From JAIVJG01 sp964236735 (lineage in GTDB: Bacteria > Acidobacteriota > Blastocatellia > Pyrinomonadales > Pyrinomonadaceae): a stretch of 64,000 bases of DNA. This document shows, in pieces, positions 39,098 through 47,085 of this stretch. The translations under genes and the position numbers were made by a program. The first letter of the stretch is position 1. Each line of letters starts with the position of its first letter. Where the stretch lies: the NCBI GenBank assembly GCA_964236735.1, contig CAXSFM010000009.1, positions 124,001 to 188,000 of the forward strand. Direction: 5' to 3'. The notes under the pieces were generated by a model. The model was not told the DNA's origin, did no database searches, and worked only from the letters and a program-made list of their open reading frames with translations.

Positions 39098-40549
39098 ATG
39101 ATAAAAGAGCCGCGCAGGAAAGAATCATTACTGAGTCGTCGCGAGGCTCTGCGTCTTGGAGCGCAGTTGGCTATCGCGACGGCTTTCGGCGCGACCAATT
39201 TGACAACGCCATTGCGGGGGCAGAACGCACGACGGCGCGTGCGTGTCTATGATGTGCGCGACTATGGCGCGGTCGGTGACGGGACGACTCTCGATACCGT
39301 TGCTATCCAGCGCGCGATTGATGAGGCGGCGGCAAGCAGTAGCAGCAGCGCGCAGGTGCTCGTGCGCGGTGGCCGTCGTTACCTGACGGGCACGTTGCAA
39401 CTGAAGGGCGGCATTGATTTTCATCTGGCCGACGACGCGGAACTAATTGTCAGCGCTAACCGCGAGCACTATGCCGGCGGCGCAGTGCTGACCGCGCATG
39501 AGGCGCACGGCCTACGCATCTCCGGTACGGGAAGCATTCACGGACGCGCCAGAGAGTTTATGACGCACTACGACGAAGAGCATGAGTGGTGGCGTCCGGC
39601 GGAGTTTCGCCCGAAGATGTTCGTGCTGACGGGCTGCACAGACTTGGAAGTCCGCGACCTCACCATCCGCGAGGCTCCTGAATGGGGACTGCACATGCTC
39701 GGCTGCGTGGGCGTCCTCGTGGATAACGTGAAGATACGTAATCTCCTCGGCGTGCCGAACTGCGACGGCATTGACCCAGACCACTGTCGAGACGTAGAGA
39801 TACGCAACTGCAACATCGTCTGCGGCGACGACGCGATTGTGATTAAGACGACGCGGCAGGGCGCGCGCTACGGGGCATCCTCAAACATTACCGTCAAGGA
39901 CTGCGTGATTGAGACGCAGGATTCCGGCCTCAAGATCGGGACTGAGACCACGCAGGACATCCACGATATACGTTTCGAGCGTTGCGAAATTCGCTCAAGC
40001 TCGCGCGGCCTCTGTATCCAACTGCGCGATGAAGGCAATGTTTATAACGTGACGTTCCGCGACATCAAATTCGTGTCGCGCTATCACTCAGACCCGTGGT
40101 GGGGACGCGGCGAGGCCATCTCGCTGACCGCGATTCCGCGCAACCCGCAGACTAAAGTCGGCAGCATCCACGATATACACATCCAGAACGTCAACGGGCG
40201 CGCCGAGAACAGCGTGCGCGTCAACGGCAGTCCTGAGAGTCGCATTCGCAATGTCCAACTTCAGAACGTCGCGGTCACGCTCGACCGTTGGACGAAGTAT
40301 CGCGGCGGCTTGTTCGACAATCGCCCGACCACCGCTCATCCAGACATCGAGCCGCACGGCAATCCGGGCTTTCATTTTCGATACGCGGACAACGTCAGGC
40401 TGAGGCATTGCCGTGTCGCGTGGGGACGGAACAGGCCGGACTATTTCACGCACGCGCTGGAAGCCGAAGAGGTAACGGGGTTGAAGCTCGCGCACTTCGA
40501 CGGCGAGGCGGCGCACCCGGCGCGCGACAAGGCGCTCTCGATTTCTTAG
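39098..40549 (+). CDS. GH28 polygalacturonase-like pectinase (first)
   Basis: GH28 enzymes hydrolyse galacturonan or rhamnogalacturonan with inversion in a right-handed beta-helix. The N-terminus SRREALRLGAQLAIA is a twin-arginine signal. The helix starts with YDVRDYGAVGDGTTLDTVAI. The catalytic aspartates lie in GIDPDHCRDVEIRNCN and VCGDDAIVIK, both diagnostic for the family. At 483 aa it is a normal size. Stop and next start are 38 bases apart, and the second GH28 gene has a different leader and different sequence, so the two are not a recent duplication. Confidence 0.9.
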   Translation: MIKEPRRKESLLSRREALRLGAQLAIATAFGATNLTTPLRGQNARRRVRVYDVRDYGAVGDGTTLDTVAIQRAIDEAAASSSSSAQVLVRGGRRYLTGTLQLKGGIDFHLADDAELIVSANREHYAGGAVLTAHEAHGLRISGTGSIHGRAREFMTHYDEEHEWWRPAEFRPKMFVLTGCTDLEVRDLTIREAPEWGLHMLGCVGVLVDNVKIRNLLGVPNCDGIDPDHCRDVEIRNCNIVCGDDAIVIKTTRQGARYGASSNITVKDCVIETQDSGLKIGTETTQDIHDIRFERCEIRSSSRGLCIQLRDEGNVYNVTFRDIKFVSRYHSDPWWGRGEAISLTAIPRNPQTKVGSIHDIHIQNVNGRAENSVRVNGSPESRIRNVQLQNVAVTLDRWTKYRGGLFDNRPTTAHPDIEPHGNPGFHFRYADNVRLRHCRVAWGRNRPDYFTHALEAEEVTGLKLAHFDGEAAHPARDKALSIS

Positions 40550-40587
40550 CGAGCGCGACCGCCTTATTCCAATCTCTGAAAACACGG

Positions 40588-41895
40588 ATGAAGCTGATGC
40601 GAATGAAAATCTCAAGCATGTTTCTCTTGTCCGCTTTGTTGATGTTGAGTTTATCGGCCATCACCAGAGGCCGCACGGCGAAGCCGGTCAAGCGGTGCGT
40701 CATCACAGACTACGGAGCCGACGGGGACGGGCAGACGCTCAACACCAAAGCCATCCAGATCGCGATTGATCGTTGCGCGGCGACAGGCGGCGGCGGCGTG
40801 GTCGTGGTACCAAAGGGCACGTTTCTCACGGGCGCGCTCTTCCTCAAACAAGGCGTCAATTTGTCCGTCGAGAAAGATGCGGCGCTGCTCGGTTCGGTTA
40901 ATCCGGCGGACTATCCACAGGTGCGTACTCGCTGGGAGGGCGTGGAACGCGAGTGGACTTCGGCTCTCGTTAACGCTGACGGTTTGACGGATGTGGAACT
41001 GAGCGGCGCAGGCACGATTGACGGCAACGGTGAGCTATGGGTGCAGCGCGCTGCGGCAGAGCGCCGGCAACAGAATGCTGCGCCCGACAGGACTGCGCTG
41101 CGCGTGGGTCGCCCAAGATTGATTTGTATCCAGAACTCGCGTCGCGTGCGCGTCGCCGGACTCAATTTGCGTAATCAAGCCGTCTGGTGTCTGCACCTGC
41201 TCTACTCTGAAGACGTGTCGGTCGAGGGTCTCACGATTCGCGCCGAACATGATATTCCAAGCTCCGACGGCATTGACGTTGATTCATGCAGACACGTCCG
41301 CATCACAGGCTGCGACATAGACGTTAACGACGATTGCATCTCGATTAAGTCCGGGCGCGACGCCGACGGGTTGCGCGTCAACCGTCCGAGCGAAGAGATA
41401 GTGATCGAGCATTGTCGTTTTGGCTACGGGCATGGCGGCGTCGCGATGGGCAGCGAAACCTCCGGCGGCATTCGTCGCGTGGAAGTGCGCGACTGCGTGG
41501 CGGAGGCGGGCAACTGGGCGCCCATCCGTTTCAAGTCGCAGCCGAGCCGGGGCGGGGTCGTGGAAAATATCACGTACCGCAACATCACAATCAGGGACGT
41601 GCGGCAGGCGTTCGACTTCAACATGGAATGGCGCATGGTCGCGCCCATCGCGCCGCCCGCCCGTGTCCTGCCCGTTGTCCGCCACGTCCGGCTCATCAAC
41701 ATCAATGGTACGGCCAGCTCCGGCGGAGTGATTCACGGCTTGCAGGGCAGCCCCATACGGGACATTAAGTTCAAGGATTGCCAAATCACAGCGCAGAAGG
41801 GACTCGTGGTAGAGCACGCGCGGCGTGTGGATTTCGCAGGCTTGCGCCTCACGGTCAAAGAGGGCGCGCCCGTTATCAAGCAGGATGTCGAGTGA
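40588..41895 (+). CDS. GH28 polygalacturonase-like pectinase (second)
   Basis: A 435-aa GH28 protein with a Sec signal (MKISSMFLLSALLMLSLSAI) and the typical opening ITDYGADGDGQTLNTKAIQI. Catalytic-region blocks are GIDVDSCRHVRITGCD, VNDDCISIKSG, and GYGHGGVAMGSETSGGIRRV, the last with the conserved GH28 histidine. The open frame begins at 40288 inside the previous gene, but that part has no homology. Starts at 40588, 40597 or 40603 all keep the signal peptide. A composite repeat follows in the 205 bases before the esterases, probably breaking transcription only partly. Confidence 0.9.
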   Translation: MKLMRMKISSMFLLSALLMLSLSAITRGRTAKPVKRCVITDYGADGDGQTLNTKAIQIAIDRCAATGGGGVVVVPKGTFLTGALFLKQGVNLSVEKDAALLGSVNPADYPQVRTRWEGVEREWTSALVNADGLTDVELSGAGTIDGNGELWVQRAAAERRQQNAAPDRTALRVGRPRLICIQNSRRVRVAGLNLRNQAVWCLHLLYSEDVSVEGLTIRAEHDIPSSDGIDVDSCRHVRITGCDIDVNDDCISIKSGRDADGLRVNRPSEEIVIEHCRFGYGHGGVAMGSETSGGIRRVEVRDCVAEAGNWAPIRFKSQPSRGGVVENITYRNITIRDVRQAFDFNMEWRMVAPIAPPARVLPVVRHVRLININGTASSGGVIHGLQGSPIRDIKFKDCQITAQKGLVVEHARRVDFAGLRLTVKEGAPVIKQDVE

Positions 41896-41941
41896 AGTTT
41901 CACGCGCGCTGTGTCGTGCAACCTTGAAGAAGCCGCAATGT

Positions 41942-42090
41942 TATAGCGGTTTGCAATTGCATGTGACCTCTGGCGCAGGGAGTTTAATCAGTACCGCGAG
42001 CGGTAGCGAGCGGGTTTGCTTACCAAACGAGACCCGCTCGCTACCGCTCGCGGTACTGCCGGAGTTCACATCCAAGTGCAAACCGCTATA
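41942..42090. repeat. Composite inverted-repeat element, copy 2
   Basis: Outer perfect 14-base arms TATAGCGGTTTGCA (41942-41955) and its complement (42077-42090) surround an inner perfect 27-base hairpin, arms 41989-42015 and 42032-42058, loop 16 bases. The inner arm starts CAGTACCGCGAGCGG. The outer ends share TTATAGCGGTT with the element at 9655-9791, and the inner arms have the same 27-base length but unrelated sequence. It lies between the second GH28 and the first esterase gene, where it could act as a bidirectional RNA hairpin. Confidence 0.8.
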
Positions 42091-42100
42091 GGGAATCAGC

Positions 42101-43714
42101 ATGATCAAACACGCACGTTATCTCTGTCTCTGTTTCTGCTTACTCGCGGGCAGCGGGATAAGCGTCCGCGCCGAAGTGAGCCTGCCGAAGATTGTCGGAG
42201 ACAACATGGTGTTGCAGAGAAACGTGCGGCTTCCGATCTGGGGGCGCGCGACTCCGGGCGAAGAGGTCACGGTGCGCTTCGCCGGGCAGACGAAGCGCGC
42301 GCGCGCCGACGGTCAGGGACGCTGGCAGGTGACGCTCGACCCGCTCAAGGCATCGGCGACGTCGCGTGAAATGACGTTCACATCCGGCAACGTGATTCGT
42401 CTCAAAAATATTCTCGTGGGCGAAGTGTGGCTCTGTGCGGGGCAGTCGAACATGGAGTACGCGGTGGGCGTGGCGACGGCGGGCGCGCCAGCCGCGACGC
42501 AGACGGACGCCGCGCTCGCTGAAGAAATTAAGACGGCGCACTATCCAACCATCCGCTTGTTCCGGGTGGAGAAGAAACTGCAACCGCCGGAGGTCGTGAG
42601 CGACGGTTGGAGCGAAGCCGGCGGCGACTCGCTGGCTAAGTTCTCCGCCGTGGGTTACTTCTTCGCGCGCCGTCTTCAAGGTGAACTGGGCGTGCCGGTC
42701 GGCATGATTGAGTCGGCGTGGGGCGGCAGCCGCATCGAGCCTTGGACGCCCGCCGAAGCATACAAAGACGCGAAAGCCTTTGCACAAGAAAACGCACAAC
42801 AACCGCTGGTGATAGACGGGGTCAAGCCCGGACAGAATTACGACGCCATGGTGCGCCCGCTCGCGCCCTACGCGCTGCGCGGCGTGCTCTGGTATCAAGG
42901 CGAGTCGCAGGTCATCTGCTGCAACGACGGGCTGCGCTACGCCGACAAGATGGAGACGCTCATACGTGGCTGGCGCGCCGCGTGGCAACAAAACAATCTG
43001 CCGTTTTATTACGTGCAGGTCGCGCCGTTCCTCTACACGAAACGCAAAGACAAACTCGCGCACAGCGACGAGGAACTGCCCAAACTTTGGGAGGCGCAAG
43101 CCGCGACGCTGACGATTCCGTACACGGGCATGGTCGCGACGACAGACCTCGTGGACGACCTGAGCAACATTCATCCCGGCAGGAAGCGCGACGTAGGCGG
43201 GCGGCTCGCCGATCTCGCGCTCGCGAAGACATATCACCGCCAAAGCGTCGCCTTCACCGGCCCGACGTTTCTGAAGATGGAGATTCGAGGGTCACAGGCC
43301 GTCGTGCATTTCAACAATGTCGCCGGCGGTTTGTCCGCTCGTGGCGGAACGCCGCTGACGGATTTCGAGGTCGCCGGGATGGACGGCAAGTTTGTCTCTG
43401 CCGAGGCCATCATTCGAGGCGACACGGTTATCGTCTCAGCATCGCAGGTGCTTGCGCCGCGTGCGGTGCGCTTCGCGTGGCGTGAAACTGCCAGACCAAA
43501 CCTCATCAATCGCGCGGGGCTTCCTGCCTATCCCTTCCGCACCGACGCCGCACACTGGCCGCCGGCAGCGCACAAAGAAATCGAAGGTAAATGCTATGCG
43601 AATAATCACACGCTTCATGTTAACTCTGGCCGCTTTGCTGTTGAGCGGCGTTCCCTTGCTGGCCGACGTGAAACTGCCCGCGCACTTCTCCGATCACATG
43701 GTGCTTCAGCGTGA
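42101..43714 (+). CDS. Sialate O-acetylesterase-type esterase (first)
   Basis: The 537-aa protein has a Sec signal (LCLCFCLLAGSGISVRA) and the SGNH/SASA pattern: LPKIVGDNMVLQRN at the N-terminus, LCAGQSNMEYAVG with the catalytic serine, and RGVLWYQGES, with a later DLVDDLSNIHPGRK block containing the Asp-x-x-His dyad. In such loci these enzymes remove O-acetyl groups from pectin or similar polymers. The normal end of the domain is near GLPAYPFRTD; after it the frame continues some 60 codons and runs 119 bases into the next gene, which is unusual and may be a frameshift or stop loss. It starts 11 bases after the outer arm of the composite repeat. Confidence 0.88.
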   Translation: MIKHARYLCLCFCLLAGSGISVRAEVSLPKIVGDNMVLQRNVRLPIWGRATPGEEVTVRFAGQTKRARADGQGRWQVTLDPLKASATSREMTFTSGNVIRLKNILVGEVWLCAGQSNMEYAVGVATAGAPAATQTDAALAEEIKTAHYPTIRLFRVEKKLQPPEVVSDGWSEAGGDSLAKFSAVGYFFARRLQGELGVPVGMIESAWGGSRIEPWTPAEAYKDAKAFAQENAQQPLVIDGVKPGQNYDAMVRPLAPYALRGVLWYQGESQVICCNDGLRYADKMETLIRGWRAAWQQNNLPFYYVQVAPFLYTKRKDKLAHSDEELPKLWEAQAATLTIPYTGMVATTDLVDDLSNIHPGRKRDVGGRLADLALAKTYHRQSVAFTGPTFLKMEIRGSQAVVHFNNVAGGLSARGGTPLTDFEVAGMDGKFVSAEAIIRGDTVIVSASQVLAPRAVRFAWRETARPNLINRAGLPAYPFRTDAAHWPPAAHKEIEGKCYANNHTLHVNSGRFAVERRSLAGRRETARALLRSHGASA

Positions 43715-45158
43715 CATGAAAGCGCCCGTCTGGGGACAGGCAGACCCCGGCGAGGGAGTGACGGTGGAATTCGCCGGGCAGAAGAAAAAAGCGAAAGCCG
43801 ATGCTGACGGCAAGTGGCGCGTCTATCTCGCTCCGATGTCGGCTTCCGCCAAGTCTCGGACAATGACCGTCACCGGCGCGAACAAAAATCAAAAAGTTAA
43901 GTTTGAAGATGTCCTCGTCGGTGAAGTGTGGCTCTGCTCCGGCCAGTCGAATATGGATTTCACCGTCGCCAAAACGGAGAAGTATTACTTCGCCGGAGTT
44001 ATCAACGAAGCGACTGAAGTGGCCGCCGCCAACTATCCCTTGATTCGCCGGTTCACAGGAGATTGGACGCGCAGCTACGAGCCGAAGCGAGAGGTTGCAG
44101 GTACATGGCAAGTGACCGATCCGCAGAGCGTGCGGGAATTTTCCGCCATCGGATATTTCTTCGCGCGCGATCTGCAAAAAGAACTCAAGGTTCCCGTCGG
44201 CATCATCGTCTTAACCTATGGGGCAAGCACGGCTCAAGCGTGGATCAGGCGTGACGCGATGCTTGAGAATCCGCAGTTGAAATTGATGCTCGATAAGTTC
44301 GACGCTGACGTTAAAGCCTACGCGACTGACACCGCAGGCAAGGAGAAATACGGACAGGCTCTGACGAAATGGGAGGCAGAGGCCGCCGCCGCGAAAGCTG
44401 ACGGCAAGCCCGCGCCCCGCAAGCCACGCAACCCCAACCCGATTGAAGACCAGCACAATCCGACCGTCATGTTCAACGGCATGATCGCGCCGGTCATACC
44501 TTATGCCGTGCGCGGCGTGCTCTGGTATCAGGGCGAGTCAATCACCGGCGATCAGAAGTTGTTTCCCGTGCTGAATGAGACGCTGATTAAAGACTGGCGC
44601 AAGCTCTGGGGCGAGGGCGATTTTCCTTTCTACTTCGTTCAATTGGCCGCCTACAAAGCGCCCGTCACTGAACCCGCTGAGAGCAGCATCGCGACGGTGC
44701 GTGAAATGCAAACCGCGGCGCTCGCCATACCAAACACGGGCATGGCCGCCACCATTGATATTGGCGACGCGAAGGACGTGCATCCGCACAACAAGCAGAC
44801 GCTCGGCAATCGCCTCGCGCAACTCGCCCTCGCCGGAACATACGGGCGCAAGGTTGAGTACTCCGGCCCCATGTATGAATCAATGCAGGTGGAAGGCAGC
44901 GCCATTCGTCTGAAATTTTCACATCTTGGCGGCGGACTCGTCGCGAAGGGCGGCGCGCTGAAATACTTTACCGTAGCGGGAGCCGACAAAAAATTCGTCT
45001 GGGCCGAAGCGAAGATTGAAGGTGAAACTGTAGTCGTCAGCAGCCCTCTGATCAGCGCGCCCGTGGCAGTGCGTTACGCATGGGCGGACAACCCTGAAGG
45101 CAGCAACCTCTACAACGCTGCGGGCCTACCCGCCGTGCCATTCCGAACAGACCGATAA
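43596..45158 (+). CDS. Sialate O-acetylesterase-type esterase (second)
   Basis: A second SGNH/SASA esterase, 520 aa, with a signal peptide (ITRFMLTLAALLLSGVPLLA), LPAHFSDHMVLQRDMKAPVW, LCSGQSNMDFTV with the catalytic serine, VRGVLWYQGES, and DAKDVHPHNKQTLG with the dyad. It is clearly paralogous to the previous gene. ATG 43596 gives the signal peptide; the long open frame before it is only the other frame of the first gene. A 119-base overlap with that gene is far longer than the 1-4 bases seen in coupled genes. It is the last gene of the carbohydrate operon. Confidence 0.9.
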   Translation: MRIITRFMLTLAALLLSGVPLLADVKLPAHFSDHMVLQRDMKAPVWGQADPGEGVTVEFAGQKKKAKADADGKWRVYLAPMSASAKSRTMTVTGANKNQKVKFEDVLVGEVWLCSGQSNMDFTVAKTEKYYFAGVINEATEVAAANYPLIRRFTGDWTRSYEPKREVAGTWQVTDPQSVREFSAIGYFFARDLQKELKVPVGIIVLTYGASTAQAWIRRDAMLENPQLKLMLDKFDADVKAYATDTAGKEKYGQALTKWEAEAAAAKADGKPAPRKPRNPNPIEDQHNPTVMFNGMIAPVIPYAVRGVLWYQGESITGDQKLFPVLNETLIKDWRKLWGEGDFPFYFVQLAAYKAPVTEPAESSIATVREMQTAALAIPNTGMAATIDIGDAKDVHPHNKQTLGNRLAQLALAGTYGRKVEYSGPMYESMQVEGSAIRLKFSHLGGGLVAKGGALKYFTVAGADKKFVWAEAKIEGETVVVSSPLISAPVAVRYAWADNPEGSNLYNAAGLPAVPFRTDR

Positions 45159-45265
45159 GGCTTGTCACCTGCACGCTCTACTTGCAGGGCAGAAGTTTTA
45201 CGGCAGGGTCAGAGTGATGGCGCTGTAGGGCGAGAAGGTTTGGTTTGCACGTCATCTGGACGCTG

Positions 45266-45306
45266 AAAAACAGAACCCGCACGAACATTAATGTTCATGC
45301 GGGTTT
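45266..45306 (-). terminator. Rho-independent terminator of tRNA-Asn
   Basis: Read on the minus strand, a stem AACCCGCATGAACATTAATG paired with its far arm is followed by CTGTTTTT. The hairpin starts 12 bases after the 3' end of tRNA-Asn and ends with a five-T run at 45266-45270, the classical intrinsic form. The stem has one mismatch at its centre of length. Confidence 0.85.
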
Positions 45307-45318
45307 CGTCGTTAGAAG

Positions 45319-45393
<75 letters not shown>

Positions 45394-45713
45394 ATGGATT
45401 GTGGAGCGTGGCGGCATGGCTACATGATAGTTGCCGCGAGGTGGATTTTATAGCAGAGCGCGTGCGGAGCGTCAAGCGAGTGGGTCAGATGAAAACGTCT
45501 CGGTCTGAGACTGAAGTTGACTTGGCCTGAGACTGATGTGGACATGAGATAAGGACGGTTTAATTGAGACGTAAACGGATGCCGGATGCGTTATGGCTGG
45601 TCGTGCAGGCTTGCGCGCGGGTGGGTGTTTGAGAGATTATCGTGCGCCGTATCCGTCAAAAAAGTTTCGATCTTGATCTCTACGCGCATCTTGCATGGGA
45701 GGAGTTTTAGTTT
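45394..45713. other. Intergenic region between tRNA-Asn and the esterase gene
   Basis: 320 bases without a gene. It should carry the minus-strand promoter of tRNA-Asn and the plus-strand promoter of the esterase. A short near-direct repeat (CTGAGACTGAAGTTGAC and CTGAGACTGATGTGGAC) lies at about 45,500-45,545. No other structure is seen. Confidence 0.5.
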
Positions 45714-46448
45714 ATGGAGCGACGTATAACTTCTTGGTATAGTTCAAATTTGGGAATGGAGATGCCGCTGGTCGCATACGGGCACGCGGGTTATCCGCTA
45801 TTGATGTTTCCGACCGCCGCCGCGGACTTTCTGGAGTACGAGAGATTTCATCTCATCAATTCAATCAAGCATTTGATCGAGGCGGGGCGCGTGCGCGCTT
45901 ATTCGATTAACAGCGTCAATCGTTACAGTCTGCTCAATGAACAAGCTCCGCCGCATATCAAAGCGGAATTGCTGGCGCATTATGATCGCTACATCACGGA
46001 TGAAGTGCTGCCGCTCATTCGCCAGGATAGCGGCGACGACAATGCGCGACCGATGGTGACGGGCGCGTCGCTCGGCGCGTATCTTTCAGCCAACACGTAT
46101 TTCAAACACCCGGACTTGTTGCGCGGCGTGATTGCGATGAGCGGCAGTTACGACGTGCGCTCGTGGTTCGAGGGCTACTTCGATGACAACGTCTATTTCA
46201 ACAACCCCGTGCAGTATCTCGCGAATTTGAATGACGATTACTATCTGCCGACGCTGCAACGCGCCGATGCGATTGTGATTTTGTCGGGGCAGGGTTCCTA
46301 CGAAGCGCCGGAGCGCAGCCGCCAACTCTCAGGACTGCTGTCGTCCAAAGGTATTCCGCACACGCTCGACATCTGGGGGCCGGACGTGGATCACGACTGG
46401 CCTTGGTGGCGCAAAATGCTGCCGTACTGGATGGAAAAACTCCTCTGA
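45714..46448 (+). CDS. Alpha/beta-hydrolase, putative esterase
   Basis: A 244-aa alpha/beta-hydrolase of the putative-esterase (EstA/feruloyl-esterase-like) type. The nucleophile is S119 in TGASLGAYLS, the acid is likely in the AIVILSGQGSYE region, and H227 in DVDHDWPWW completes the triad. YGHAGYPLLMFPTAAADF fits the oxyanion region. There is no signal peptide, so it acts in the cytoplasm. GGGAGGAG precedes ATG 45714 by about 10 bases. The natural substrate cannot be named. Confidence 0.85.
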   Translation: MERRITSWYSSNLGMEMPLVAYGHAGYPLLMFPTAAADFLEYERFHLINSIKHLIEAGRVRAYSINSVNRYSLLNEQAPPHIKAELLAHYDRYITDEVLPLIRQDSGDDNARPMVTGASLGAYLSANTYFKHPDLLRGVIAMSGSYDVRSWFEGYFDDNVYFNNPVQYLANLNDDYYLPTLQRADAIVILSGQGSYEAPERSRQLSGLLSSKGIPHTLDIWGPDVDHDWPWWRKMLPYWMEKLL

Positions 46449-46652
46449 CGAGAAGGCAAAAGTAAAAAGGTAAAAGGCTAAAGTGAAGAGCGCGTGTCTC
46501 CTTATCAGCATTGGCAGTTATCATGCTTTTGGCTTCGATGACATGGACGCGGACGGCGCGCGTGACGTGGGAATACAAATCAATTCGGGGATGGACGGTG
46601 GGGAGTTGGTCAACTCGGAGCCAGATTTTATTTCAAGCGTCAAAAATAGAAA

Positions 46653-46961
46653 TCATCCTTCATTGCCACGTTGATTGATCAGACGCTCCACAGTTTCAAC
46701 TAACACATTCACACGTTCATCAGTATGTGTCGTCGCCTCGGTGAGTCGCATGTTGATTTTATCTTGTGTCTGCATAAACCGTGTGACGGCCTGCGTAAAC
46801 TCATTTTGAGTTTCAGCCATGATGTTGATGAGTTGATTGGTCTGCGCTATTTGCCGGTTCGTTTCCTCAAATCGCCGGTTCATTTCTTCCAGGCGTATCT
46901 CAAAATTAGCCTGGCTCTTCAAGAGAAATTCGATGCCGCGCTCCATTTCATCCGATGTCAT
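46653..46961 (-). CDS. Small coiled-coil protein
   Basis: A 102-aa soluble protein, almost wholly charged heptad-like helix: NFEIRLEEMNRRFEETNRQI, then AQTNQLINIMAETQNEF and later RLTEATTHTDERVNVLVE. No enzyme motif, membrane segment or signal is seen. It follows the penicillin-binding protein gene on the same strand after 124 bases. Similar short coiled-coil genes are common in this kind of genome; a function is not known to me. Confidence 0.75.
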   Translation of the reverse strand: MTSDEMERGIEFLLKSQANFEIRLEEMNRRFEETNRQIAQTNQLINIMAETQNEFTQAVTRFMQTQDKINMRLTEATTHTDERVNVLVETVERLINQRGNEG

Positions 46962-47085
46962 TTTGGCCTTGCCTCTCTATTCTCTTAGCCTATCATCACG
47001 AATTAGTTACCAATGACCATTGGAATCATTAGAAGACTCATCCGTTTGTTTCTTGCTACGCTTGGTTTTGCTTTTGCCTTTATAA

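Noticed and set aside
46483..46674. Plus-strand 63-codon frame after the esterase
   Set aside because: No ribosome site of note and no homology; the frame overlaps the end of the coiled-coil gene on the other strand.
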